Assembly: GCA_947628575.1 (NCBI GenBank)
Contig: CANRAK010000019.1
Location: 1 to 19,500 of the forward strand
Length of the DNA: 19,500 nucleotides
Source of the DNA: an uncultured Clostridia bacterium
Lineage (GTDB): Bacteria; Bacillota; Clostridia; TANB77; CAG-465
Reading direction: 5' to 3'
Below are positions 12,118-19,500 of this stretch, in pieces. Position 1 is the first letter of the stretch. Every line of letters begins with the position of its first letter. A program made the translations under genes and the position numbers. Below the pieces are notes generated by a model. It was not told the DNA's origin and did no database searches. It saw only the letters and a list, made by a program, of their open reading frames with translations.

Positions 12118-14972
12118 AAGTATATGAATTAGCAAAAGAATTAAAATTATCAAATACTGAACTTATAGAAAGATTGAATAATATGGGAATAAGTGTAAAA
12201 TCACATCTTTCTACACTTGAAGAAAGTGATGTAGAAAAAGCGAAAAAAGGAATAAATAAAAAAGTAGTAAAAGAAGAGAAAAAAACAGAACAAATGCATA
12301 TTATTAGAAGAAATGTTAGAGTAATAAATACAAGTGAAACAGGAAAAGAAATAAACGAGATAACTACAAATATTTCTGGAGATATAAAAAAGACTCATCA
12401 AGAGACAAATAATCGTACTACAAGTCTGCCAAACAGAAATAACAATAGAAATACATCTTCAACAAGAAATAGAAATAACTCTTTTGATAGAAGAAATAGA
12501 TTTCAAACTAACAGAAATAATATTGTTATAACAAGAAATGGTAAGCCTGTAGATAGAGTTGTACCTACTGAAGAAAAGAAAGTTGAACCAGAAGTAAAGA
12601 AAGAAGAAATAGAAAATAAAGTAGATAATACAAATGTAGTACAAAAAGTTGAAGAAGTTTCAACTAATACTACTAATACTACAACTCCTGAAAGAAAAGA
12701 AAACTACAAAAAGAATAATTATAATTCCCAAAATAACCCAAATTATAATAATAGAAATAATTATAGAGATAATGGTAATAAAGATTTTAGAAGAAATAAT
12801 AATAACTTTAATAGAAGAGATAATCAAACAGGTGATAGACCACAAAGAGGTAACTTTAGAAGAAATCAAAGACCAAATGCAGATAACACATCTTACCAAG
12901 TAAATAAGTTTATTAAGCAAGCTGAAAAATCACCTATGGAGCAAAAAGAAACAAGAGAATATAATTCTTCTAATTACGATAGAGATAAAAGAAAATATAA
13001 TGATAGAAATAACTCAAATAATGAGAATAGAAAAGAAAAGATAGATAAGAATAAACTAAGAGAAGAAAATTCTAGAGTATCAACATCAAGATTAAGAGGT
13101 ATGGAAATAAGCTCAGAAGGATTAATGGATCTATATGAAAGAGATAACGATTTAACTAGAAAAGGATACGGCAGAAAGAAAGCTAAGACTCCAAAGGTAG
13201 AAATGAAACAAACTAAAATTATTCCTATGACTGAAGTAAAATTACCTGAAACAATGACAGTAAAAGAATTTGCAGAAGCTATTAAAAAGCAAGCTGCAGA
13301 GGTAATTAAAAAATTATTCTCAATGGGAATAATGGCAACAGTAAATCAAGATATAGATTTTGATACTGCATATTTAATAGCATCTGAATTTGGAATAACA
13401 GCAGAAAAAGAAGTTGTTGTTACAGAAGAAGATATATTATTTGATGAAAGTGAAGATAAAGAAGAAGACTTAGAACCAAGACCTCCAATAGTAGTTGTAA
13501 TGGGACACGTAGACCATGGTAAAACTTCATTACTTGATAGATTAAGACAAACAAATGTAGTTGAAGGCGAAGCTGGTGGTATAACACAACATATAGGTGC
13601 ATACAAAGTTAAAGTTAAAGATAGAGAAGTATGTTTCTTAGATACACCAGGACATGAAGCATTTACAGCAATGAGAGCAAGAGGAGCTCAAATTACAGAT
13701 ATAGCTATAATAATAGTTGCTGCAGATGACGGTATAAAACCACAAACTATAGAAGCTATAGACCATGCTAAAGCAGCTGGAGTAAGTATTTTAGTTGCAA
13801 TAAATAAAATAGATAAACCAGGTGCAAATGTAGAAAGAGTTAAACAAGAATTACTAGAAGTTGGTCTTGTACCAGAAGAATGGGGCGGAGATACAATTTG
13901 CGTACCTATTTCTGCAAAAACTGGTGAAGGAATAGACAACTTACTTGAAATGCTATTATTAATTGCAGATATGAAAGACTTAAAAGCAAATCCAAATAAA
14001 CAAGCAAAAGGTACAGTTATTGAAGCTAGACTTGATCAAAAAAGAGGAACTATCGTATCAATGCTTGTACAAAGAGGTCAGTTAAATATTGGCGATACTA
14101 TTGTTGTAGGAGATATGGTTTCTAAAATTCGTGCTATGAGAGACGATAAAGGAAAACCAGTAAAAGCTGCTGGTCCATCTACTCCAGTAGAAATCTTAGG
14201 ACTTTCTCATGTACCTCAAACAGGAGAAGTTTTCTATGAAGTAGAAAATGAAAAAGTAGCTAAACAATTAATTGAAAAGAGAATTGCAAAACAAAGATTA
14301 CAATTAATTAAACAAGGAAGTAAGATTACCTTAGATGACCTATTTGGACAAATTAAAGAAGGTAAGATAAAAGAATTAAATATCATTATAAAAGCAGATG
14401 TTCAAGGTTCTGTTGAAGCAATGAAAGACTCATTATTAAAACTATCTAATGATGAGGTAAGAGTAAGAATATTACACGCATCAACAGGTGGAATTAAAGA
14501 ATCAGATGTAACACTTGCTTCTGTATCTAATGCAATTATAATTGGATTTAATGTTAGACCTGAACCTATGGCACAAGCTCAAGCTAAAAAAGAAAAAGTA
14601 GATATGAGATTATATAGTGTAATATATGATGCTATAAATGATGTTGAAACTGCATTAAAGGGTATGATGCCTAAAAAATACCAAGAAGTACTATATGGTA
14701 AAGCAGAAGTTAGAAAAATATTCAAAATTACTGGTGTTGGAACTGTTGCAGGATGCTACGTTAAATCTGGTAAAATTGTTAGAGGTGCAATGGTAAGACT
14801 TGTTAGAGATAATATAGTTTTACTAGAAATAAAAATTGATTCATTAAAAAGAGAAAAAGATGATGTAAAAGAAGTAGCAGAAAACTATGAATGTGGTATA
14901 AAACTTGAAAATTATAGTGATATTAAAGAAGGAGATATATTTGAGTGCTTCATTATGGAAGAAGTAAAATAG
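12105..14972 (+). CDS. infB: translation initiation factor IF-2
   Basis: IF-2 is the GTPase that brings fMet-tRNA to the 30S subunit and promotes 50S joining. The 955 residues hold a first IF2_N module (3-50, KVYELAKELKLSNTELIERL), a long Asn/Arg-rich disordered linker (about 100-310), a second IF2_N module (about 384-432, TVKEFAEAIKKQAAEVIKKL), then the G domain and IF-2 domains II-IV. The GTPase motifs are G1 GHVDHGKT (467-474), G2 GGIT (491-494), G3 DTPGH (513-517), G4 NKID (567-570) and G5 SAK (603-605). The start is the TTG at 12105, supported by GGGGGAAG at 12093-12100 and by the MGKLKVYELA opening typical of the family. It overlaps rnpM by 13 bases. The TTG start may hold down its rate of translation. 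Confidence 0.97.
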   Translation: MGKLKVYELAKELKLSNTELIERLNNMGISVKSHLSTLEESDVEKAKKGINKKVVKEEKKTEQMHIIRRNVRVINTSETGKEINEITTNISGDIKKTHQETNNRTTSLPNRNNNRNTSSTRNRNNSFDRRNRFQTNRNNIVITRNGKPVDRVVPTEEKKVEPEVKKEEIENKVDNTNVVQKVEEVSTNTTNTTTPERKENYKKNNYNSQNNPNYNNRNNYRDNGNKDFRRNNNNFNRRDNQTGDRPQRGNFRRNQRPNADNTSYQVNKFIKQAEKSPMEQKETREYNSSNYDRDKRKYNDRNNSNNENRKEKIDKNKLREENSRVSTSRLRGMEISSEGLMDLYERDNDLTRKGYGRKKAKTPKVEMKQTKIIPMTEVKLPETMTVKEFAEAIKKQAAEVIKKLFSMGIMATVNQDIDFDTAYLIASEFGITAEKEVVVTEEDILFDESEDKEEDLEPRPPIVVVMGHVDHGKTSLLDRLRQTNVVEGEAGGITQHIGAYKVKVKDREVCFLDTPGHEAFTAMRARGAQITDIAIIIVAADDGIKPQTIEAIDHAKAAGVSILVAINKIDKPGANVERVKQELLEVGLVPEEWGGDTICVPISAKTGEGIDNLLEMLLLIADMKDLKANPNKQAKGTVIEARLDQKRGTIVSMLVQRGQLNIGDTIVVGDMVSKIRAMRDDKGKPVKAAGPSTPVEILGLSHVPQTGEVFYEVENEKVAKQLIEKRIAKQRLQLIKQGSKITLDDLFGQIKEGKIKELNIIIKADVQGSVEAMKDSLLKLSNDEVRVRILHASTGGIKESDVTLASVSNAIIIGFNVRPEPMAQAQAKKEKVDMRLYSVIYDAINDVETALKGMMPKKYQEVLYGKAEVRKIFKITGVGTVAGCYVKSGKIVRGAMVRLVRDNIVLLEIKIDSLKREKDDVKEVAENYECGIKLENYSDIKEGDIFECFIMEEVK

Positions 14973-14980
14973 GAGGAAAT

Positions 14981-15334
14981 ATGCAAAGACACGAAAGATT
15001 AGAGCAAGATGTAAAAATAGCACTTAGTGATATTATAATGAATGAAGTAAAAGAACCATCAGTTACAGGACTTATTTCTGTAACTGGTGTTAAAATTACT
15101 CCAGACCAAAAGTATGCCAAAGTATATGTTAGTGTTTTTGGAAAAACTAACAAGAAAAAAGTAATAGATGCCTTAAAAAAGGCAACTGGCTTTATTAAAA
15201 AAGAACTTGGCAGACGAGTAAGAATGAGAAATATGCCAGATATTACATTTGAACTAGATGATTCAATGGAATATGGAGCACATATGGATAAAGTTATAAA
15301 AGAAGTTATAGAAAAAGATAGTAAAAATAAATAA
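14981..15334 (+). CDS. rbfA: ribosome-binding factor A
   Basis: RbfA is a KH-fold protein that binds the 30S subunit near the 5' helix of 16S rRNA and is needed for maturation and cold adaptation. The 117 residues carry the usual opening MQRHERLEQDVKIALSDII, EVKEPSVTGLISVTGVKITP (37-residue region), KYAKVYVSVFG, and LGRRVRMRNMPDITFELDDS near residues 70-90, followed by a short basic tail. The ATG at 14981 follows AGGAGG at 14971-14976, which overlaps the infB stop, so the two are closely coupled; the GTG at 14945 inside infB is not needed. It works with RimP, encoded at the head of the same operon, in small-subunit biogenesis. Confidence 0.96.
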   Translation: MQRHERLEQDVKIALSDIIMNEVKEPSVTGLISVTGVKITPDQKYAKVYVSVFGKTNKKKVIDALKKATGFIKKELGRRVRMRNMPDITFELDDSMEYGAHMDKVIKEVIEKDSKNK

Positions 15335-15354
15335 TAAAAGGTAGGTGAGTTGTA

Positions 15355-16302
15355 TTGTTTGAAGAAGCAAAAAAAATAGTAGAAAATTCAAATTTAGTAT
15401 ATGTTGTTGCACATATAAATCCAGATGGTGATGCAATAGGCTCTACATTTGCTATATATTTTGCATTAAAACAATTAGGAAAAGATGTTCATGTTGTAAT
15501 GCCATCATATTCTTCGGCATTCGAGTTTTTACCAGGTGTTGAAACCAGTGTAAAGAGTATAGATGTTGATTCGTATGATTTACTAATTGCTTTAGACTCA
15601 AGTGACCATACAAGACTTGCAATATCTGAAGAAGAGTTTGAAAAAGCTAAAAAGATAATTATGCTTGACCATCATATAATGTCTAAACCTTATGGAGATT
15701 TTAGATATATTAATGATAAAAAATCATCAGCAAGTGAGATAGCGTATATGTTTATTAAGTCATTAAATGTAAAGTTTGATGAAAATATTTCTACATTGCT
15801 ATATGCTGGAATAATGACTGATACTGGAAGTTTCAATTATTCTAATACTTCATCTGAAACACATAGAGTAGTAGCTGACCTTATAGATAATGGTGCTAAA
15901 TCTGTTGAAGTATGTAAAAAGTTAAACGATACAATGAAAGAAGCTAAATTAAAGCTTATAGCAAAAACAATAGATAATATGGAAGTATACTATGATGGAA
16001 AATTAAGATACTCATATGTTAGCTATGAAGATATTGAAAAACTAGGATTAGATGATGAAGAATCAGAAGGAATGACTAATTATTTAAGATCCGTTGAAGG
16101 AACAGAAGTAGCAGTATATGTAAGAGGCAAAAGTGATGGTACTAGAAAAGTAAGTATGCGTTCTGCTGGAAATGTAGATATATCTAAAATAGCTATTGGA
16201 TTCGGTGGCGGTGGACATGTCAGAGCCTCTGGTTATACAATGTATGGAGATATAAACGAAGAAAAAGAAAAACTAATTAAAGTCATAGGAGAGATGTTAT
16301 AA
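15355..16302 (+). CDS. nrnA: DHH/DHHA1 nanoRNase and pAp phosphatase NrnA
   Basis: NrnA degrades short oligoribonucleotides from the 5' end and dephosphorylates pAp to AMP, replacing Orn and CysQ in Bacillota. The 315 residues match the family. Metal-ligand motifs are AHINPDGDAIGS (19-30, with His20, Asp24 and Asp26), LDSSDH (80-85), the DHH at 105-107 and Asp156 in MTDTGS. The DHHA1 domain has GFGGGGHVRASGY (282-294) for substrate binding. The start is TTG at 15355, with AGGTGAG at 15343-15349 six bases upstream. Its stop TAA shares one base with the truB ATG, so the two are translationally coupled. Position between rbfA and truB is the usual one in Bacillota. Confidence 0.95.
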   Translation: MFEEAKKIVENSNLVYVVAHINPDGDAIGSTFAIYFALKQLGKDVHVVMPSYSSAFEFLPGVETSVKSIDVDSYDLLIALDSSDHTRLAISEEEFEKAKKIIMLDHHIMSKPYGDFRYINDKKSSASEIAYMFIKSLNVKFDENISTLLYAGIMTDTGSFNYSNTSSETHRVVADLIDNGAKSVEVCKKLNDTMKEAKLKLIAKTIDNMEVYYDGKLRYSYVSYEDIEKLGLDDEESEGMTNYLRSVEGTEVAVYVRGKSDGTRKVSMRSAGNVDISKIAIGFGGGGHVRASGYTMYGDINEEKEKLIKVIGEML

Positions 16303-17180
16303 TGATAATACCACAAGTAAAAAATGGCATTTTAAATATAGATAAACCAGAATGTATAACTTCACATGATGTTGTAGATGCTATAAGAAAAATTTTTCCA
16401 AATCAAAAAGTTGGACATACTGGTACATTAGACCCACTTGCTACAGGAGTTTTACCTATATGTATAGGAGAAGCAACAAAGCTTAGTGATAATTTAACTA
16501 GTGAAATTAAATCATATAGTGTTAAGATGTTACTAGGTGTTGAAACAGATACTTATGATATAACAGGAAGAATTGTATTTGCAAGTGTTTTTAATAAAGA
16601 TGAAATTTATATAAAAGAAAGAATAAAAAGATTTATTGGAAAGCAAATGCAAATGCCACCTAAATATAGTGCTATTAAAGTAGAAGGAAAAAAGTTATAT
16701 CAATATGCTAGAGAAAATAAAGATGTAGAGATAAAACCGAGAGAAATAGAAATATATAGCATAGACAACATTAGAATAGACTTAGAGTCTAAAGAAGTAG
16801 CTTTTGATGTTGTATGTTCAAAAGGCACTTATATTAGAAGTTTAGTAAATGATATAGGTAAAAAGATTGGCTGTGGTGCTACTATGACAGAGCTAAGAAG
16901 AACAAAGACAGGAAACTTTTCAATAGAAGATAGCATACCACTTTATGACTTTTTACAATTAGATTATTTAGATATGCTAGATAAAATAATAACAATAGAA
17001 GAATATTACTCTGAAAATAAAAAAATAACTTTAAATGATGATGAACTAGGTAGATTTTTAAATGGAGTTAAATTTGAAGTTCAATCATCTGACCAAATAG
17101 TAAGAGTATATAATAAAGGAAAATATATAGGTCTTGGAACAGTAGAAAATAAGATACTAAAAAGATTTATTATAGAGTAA
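16302..17180 (+). CDS. truB: tRNA pseudouridine(55) synthase TruB
   Basis: TruB isomerises U55 in the T loop of nearly all tRNAs and also acts as a tRNA folding chaperone. The 292-residue protein opens with GILNIDKPECITSHDVVDAI and has the catalytic motif GHTGTLDPLATGVLP, with Asp44 as the nucleophile-type catalytic residue. Also present are the PPKYSAIKVEGKKLYQYAR stretch, CSKGTYIRSLVNDIG (near residue 170) and a small C-terminal RNA-binding (PUA-like) region. The ATG at 16302 overlaps the nrnA stop by one base, with AGGAGA about ten bases upstream inside nrnA. It is the last gene of the operon: a terminator begins right after the stop, and ribF and rpsO, frequent next neighbours, are not found here. 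Confidence 0.97.
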   Translation: MIIPQVKNGILNIDKPECITSHDVVDAIRKIFPNQKVGHTGTLDPLATGVLPICIGEATKLSDNLTSEIKSYSVKMLLGVETDTYDITGRIVFASVFNKDEIYIKERIKRFIGKQMQMPPKYSAIKVEGKKLYQYARENKDVEIKPREIEIYSIDNIRIDLESKEVAFDVVCSKGTYIRSLVNDIGKKIGCGATMTELRRTKTGNFSIEDSIPLYDFLQLDYLDMLDKIITIEEYYSENKKITLNDDELGRFLNGVKFEVQSSDQIVRVYNKGKYIGLGTVENKILKRFIIE

Positions 17181-17217
17181 AGAGATATGAATTTAAAAAT
17201 TTATATCTCTTTTTTTG
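17181..17217 (+). terminator. intrinsic terminator of the rimP-truB operon
   Basis: AGAGATATGAATTT (17181-17194) pairs with AAATTTATATCTCT (17197-17210) with one G-U pair; the innermost pairs open to make the loop. Seven T residues follow (17210-17216). Confidence 0.9.
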
Positions 17218-17224
17218 TATATTA

Positions 17225-17253
17225 TTGACTTAACTTAATATATATGTTATTAT
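17225..17253 (+). promoter_or_regulatory. promoter of the arsR-ATPase operon
   Basis: TTGACT at 17225-17230 and TATTAT at 17248-17253 are 17 bp apart, and TG at 17245-17246 makes an extended -10. The start near 17260 falls inside the operator that follows. Confidence 0.85.
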
Positions 17254-17281
17254 ATGAATATATGAACATATATTCATATAA
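17250..17281 (+). promoter_or_regulatory. ArsR/SmtB-type operator (perfect inverted repeat)
   Basis: TTATATGAATATATG (17250-17264) and CATATATTCATATAA (17267-17281) are a perfect 15-bp inverted repeat around central AA. It contains the 12-2-12 arrangement with TGAA and TTCA that is the known form of SmtB/CzrA/CadC-class operators. It covers the end of the -10 and the start point, so the repressor encoded at 17297 should block transcription when metal-free. Binding is inferred from position and symmetry. Confidence 0.85.
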
Positions 17282-17296
17282 CAAAGGAGAAAAAAT

Positions 17297-17590
17297 ATGA
17301 AGCAAAACAAAGATTTATATAATGATTTAGCTGAATTGTTTAAGGTTATGAGTGATCCAACTAGAATAAAAATACTTTTTTGTTTATCTAAGAAAGAGAT
17401 GTGTGTACTAGATATAGCTGAACTTATAGGGATGACACATTCTGCTGTATCGCATCAACTTGCAAATTTAAAATTAGCTAGAATGGTAAAGTCTGTAAAA
17501 AAAGGAAAAGAAGTATATTATTCGTTAGATGATGACCATATAGAAAAGCTTTTTGATTTAGCAATAGAACATGTTAAGGAGGCAAGATAA
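17297..17590 (+). CDS. ArsR/SmtB-family metal-sensing repressor
   Basis: The 97-residue winged-helix protein has LAELFKVMSDPTRIKIL (11-27), the recognition helix region GMTHSAVSHQLANLKLARMV (45-64) and the wing KKGKEVYYSL. The C-terminal helix carries Asp79-x-His81-x10-His92-x2-Glu95, exactly the spacing of the alpha5 site that binds Zn(II)/Co(II) in SmtB and CzrA and also exists in CadC. The alpha3 motif is MCVLD with a single Cys36 instead of CVCD, and no N-terminal Cys pair exists, so a CadC-type Cd/Pb thiolate site is incomplete. Zn(II) sensing through alpha5 is the best inference. AAAGGAG before the ATG is a good ribosome binding site. It lies directly behind its probable operator and two bases before the ATPase gene, so it should autoregulate both. 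Confidence 0.93.
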   Translation: MKQNKDLYNDLAELFKVMSDPTRIKILFCLSKKEMCVLDIAELIGMTHSAVSHQLANLKLARMVKSVKKGKEVYYSLDDDHIEKLFDLAIEHVKEAR

Positions 17591-17592
17591 AT

Positions 17593-19431
17593 ATGCAAGA
17601 AAACGAGGAAGAAATAAGTACAAAGAATAAAGTATTAACATTAATTGGAATTATATTATATATTATAGCAATTATATTTTCTAAAAACGATTTTACAAAA
17701 TACTTGTTTTTTGTTTCATATATTTTTATAGGTTATGACATAATAGCAAAGGCAATTAAGCATTTGTTTAGTAAAGATATGTTTGATGAAAACTTAATTA
17801 TGACTATTGCTACAATAGGTGCACTAGTTATTAACCAGTATGAAGAAGGAGTAGCTGTATTAGTATTATATAAAATAGGTGAGTTATTACAAGATAAAGC
17901 TGTAGATTCATCTAAGAAAAAAATAGAGAAGGTATTAGATTTAAAAACTAATATGACTACTATGAAAGATGGAAAATCTGTAGAAACATCTAGCGTAAGA
18001 GCAGGAGATATAATACTAGTTAAAACTGGGGATAGAGTACCACTTGATGGTATATTGCTAGATAATAACGCACAATTAGATATGTCTGCTTTAAATGGTG
18101 AGAGTATGTATACAGATATTGAAAAGAATGGCGAAGTGTTATCTGGAAGTATTAATGTTGGTAATGCTATTACACTTAAAGTACTAAGAGAAGAAAAAGA
18201 TAGTGCAGTATCTAAGATTATTGAACTTGTTGAAAATGCAAGTAAAAACAAATCTAAAACAGAGAAATATATATCTAAGATTTGTAAGATATATACACCA
18301 ATAGTTATACTAATTGCTATATTACTACCATTTATCTTAAATATTGAATTAAAAGATGCAATTTATAGAACACTAAACTTTTTAGTAATTTCTTGTCCTT
18401 GTGCTTTAGTTATTTCTATACCACTTGGATTTTTTGTAGGAATGGGTGCTGCAAGTAAAAAGGGAATACTTGCTAAAGGAACAGTTTATCTAGATAATTT
18501 AAACACAATAGATAAAATATATTTAGATAAAACAGGAACTATAACAGAAGGTAAATTAAAAGTAAACGAAATTAAAAGTAGCTCAAAAATGAGTAAAGAA
18601 GAAATACTAGAATATATAGCTTTAGCAGAACATAAGTCCAGTCATGTTATTGCTAAGTCCATAATAGAAAAGTATGGAAAAGGAATTGAAGTAGAAAGAG
18701 TAAAAGAGCATAAAGAAATAGCAGGATATGGAATAGACGCTATTATAGATGGGAAAAAAGTTATATGTGGTAATTATAAATTACTAGTAGATAATAACAT
18801 TAAAATTGAAGAAGGAGAGATACAAGGAACAGTAGTATATTTAGCAGTAGACGGAGAATATAAAGGGTATATATCTTTATGCGATAGAATTAAACCTGGT
18901 GCAAAAGATTTAGTTAAAAATCTACATAGAAAAGGAATAAAAGAAGTTTCAATGCTAACAGGTGATAGAAAATATGCAGCCGAGCAAATAGCAAATGAAA
19001 TAGGAATAGACAAAGTATATTATGAATTATTACCACAAGATAAAGTAAGTATAATAGAAAAGGCAAAAGAAGAAGGATATAAAGTAGCTTTTGTAGGTGA
19101 TGGTATAAATGATAGTCCAGTAATAGCAAGCTCAGATATTGGAATTGCTATTGGAAAGGGTGCAGATATAGCAGTTGAAACAGCAGATATTGTCCTTATG
19201 ACAGATGAGCCAGAAAAAGTTGTTGATGCTATTGATGTCTCTAGAAAAACAAAAAGAATAGTAGATGAAAATATAGTTATAATATTTATTACTAAAATAC
19301 TATTTTTAGTATGTAGTGTACTAGGTATGACAAGTATGTGGATGGCGGTATTTGCAGATGTAGGAATAACTATAATAACAATACTTAATTCTTTAAGAAT
19401 ATTTAATGCAAAAAAAGAAAAGAGCTTTTAG
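17593..19431 (+). CDS. P1B-type heavy-metal-translocating ATPase (Zn/Cd/Pb class)
   Basis: The 612-residue protein has eight predicted membrane helices and the P-type ATPase core. It has the CPC motif in TM6 (268-270), the phosphorylated Asp in DKTGT (312-316), MLTGD (454-458) and GDGINDSP (502-509). Lys568 in TM7 and Asp589 in TM8 (ADVGIT) are marks of the Zn/Cd/Pb exporters of the P1B-2 class such as CadA and ZntA. No N-terminal HMA domain or CxxC is present; the N-terminus is 12 polar residues. Two core motifs differ from the usual form: NGES (168-171) for TGES and His351-Val352 for the His-Pro pair. The catalytic residues themselves are intact. AAGGAGG at 17576-17582 lies inside arsR. It should export divalent metal ions from the cytoplasm under control of the upstream repressor. 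Confidence 0.94.
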   Translation: MQENEEEISTKNKVLTLIGIILYIIAIIFSKNDFTKYLFFVSYIFIGYDIIAKAIKHLFSKDMFDENLIMTIATIGALVINQYEEGVAVLVLYKIGELLQDKAVDSSKKKIEKVLDLKTNMTTMKDGKSVETSSVRAGDIILVKTGDRVPLDGILLDNNAQLDMSALNGESMYTDIEKNGEVLSGSINVGNAITLKVLREEKDSAVSKIIELVENASKNKSKTEKYISKICKIYTPIVILIAILLPFILNIELKDAIYRTLNFLVISCPCALVISIPLGFFVGMGAASKKGILAKGTVYLDNLNTIDKIYLDKTGTITEGKLKVNEIKSSSKMSKEEILEYIALAEHKSSHVIAKSIIEKYGKGIEVERVKEHKEIAGYGIDAIIDGKKVICGNYKLLVDNNIKIEEGEIQGTVVYLAVDGEYKGYISLCDRIKPGAKDLVKNLHRKGIKEVSMLTGDRKYAAEQIANEIGIDKVYYELLPQDKVSIIEKAKEEGYKVAFVGDGINDSPVIASSDIGIAIGKGADIAVETADIVLMTDEPEKVVDAIDVSRKTKRIVDENIVIIFITKILFLVCSVLGMTSMWMAVFADVGITIITILNSLRIFNAKKEKSF

Positions 19432-19442
19432 TTCTTTTCTTC

Positions 19443-19487
19443 AGACTGTTGACAAATTTTTTTGTAAACAGTCTTTTCTTTTTTTAA
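19443..19487 (+). terminator. intrinsic terminator of the arsR-ATPase operon
   Basis: AGACTGTT (19443-19450) pairs with AACAGTCT (19467-19474), with further ACAAA/TTTGT pairs inside, followed by a T-rich tail to about 19485. A weaker hairpin, AAGAAAAGA/TCTTTTCTT (19415-19423 and 19433-19441), overlaps the end of the gene just before it and lacks its own T-run. Confidence 0.85.
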
Positions 19488-19500
19488 AAATATGGTATAA

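Noticed and set aside
12649..12920. Open frames on both strands inside infB, rich in Ile
   Set aside because: They are out-of-frame readings of the AT-rich Asn/Arg linker of IF-2, without ribosome binding sites.

Overview
This is a strongly AT-rich stretch of bacterial chromosome. It has AGA-type arginine codons, strong AGGAGG-type ribosome binding sites, sigma-A promoters (TTGACA/TATAAT) and U-tailed terminators. TGA is used as a stop at 1868-1870, so the code is standard and the sequence is not from a mollicute. The proteins and the rimP-nusA-rnpM-infB-rbfA-nrnA-truB order point to a low-GC member of the Bacillota, most likely Clostridia. The species cannot be named from the sequence alone. 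No phage, transposase, CRISPR array or other mobile element was seen.

Layout: 1-241 is a somewhat more GC-rich, structured non-coding stretch of unknown role. 242-4576 is a run of small, mostly singly transcribed genes: a HAD-fold protein, two similarly built single-membrane-helix miniproteins on either side of a minus-strand tRNA-Asn(GTT), a divergent MscS-like channel, a membrane-anchored acidic protein and a canonical MscS channel on the minus strand. 4695-8379 looks like one transcription unit: cysS, a FemABX-type aminoacyltransferase, a DUF6512-like membrane protein whose start codon sits in the loop of a 15-bp hairpin, and a flavin reductase-family protein. 8537-10012 holds an orphan membrane-anchored extracytoplasmic protein and an orphan helical protein.

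10047-17217 is the conserved transcription/translation operon: rimP and rbfA (30S maturation), nusA (elongation and termination), rnpM/ylxR (RNase P modulator), infB (IF-2), nrnA (nanoRNase/pAp phosphatase) and truB (tRNA Psi55 synthase). The genes are tightly spaced or overlapping. A promoter and a hairpin leader precede rimP, and a terminator follows truB. The L7Ae-type ylxQ gene usually found between ylxR and infB is absent, as are ribF and rpsO after truB.

17225-19487 is a self-contained metal-resistance cassette: a promoter overlapped by a 15-bp perfect inverted-repeat operator, an ArsR/SmtB repressor with an alpha5-type metal site, and a Zn/Cd/Pb-type P1B-ATPase with no N-terminal metal-binding domain. 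Metal binding to the repressor should release the operator and switch on the exporter.

Most of the window is ordinary housekeeping DNA, and no clearly new multi-gene system is visible. The items most worth a second look are the start-codon hairpin at 7226-7267, the structured region at 1-200, the variant motifs of the ATPase and the two miniproteins around the tRNA.
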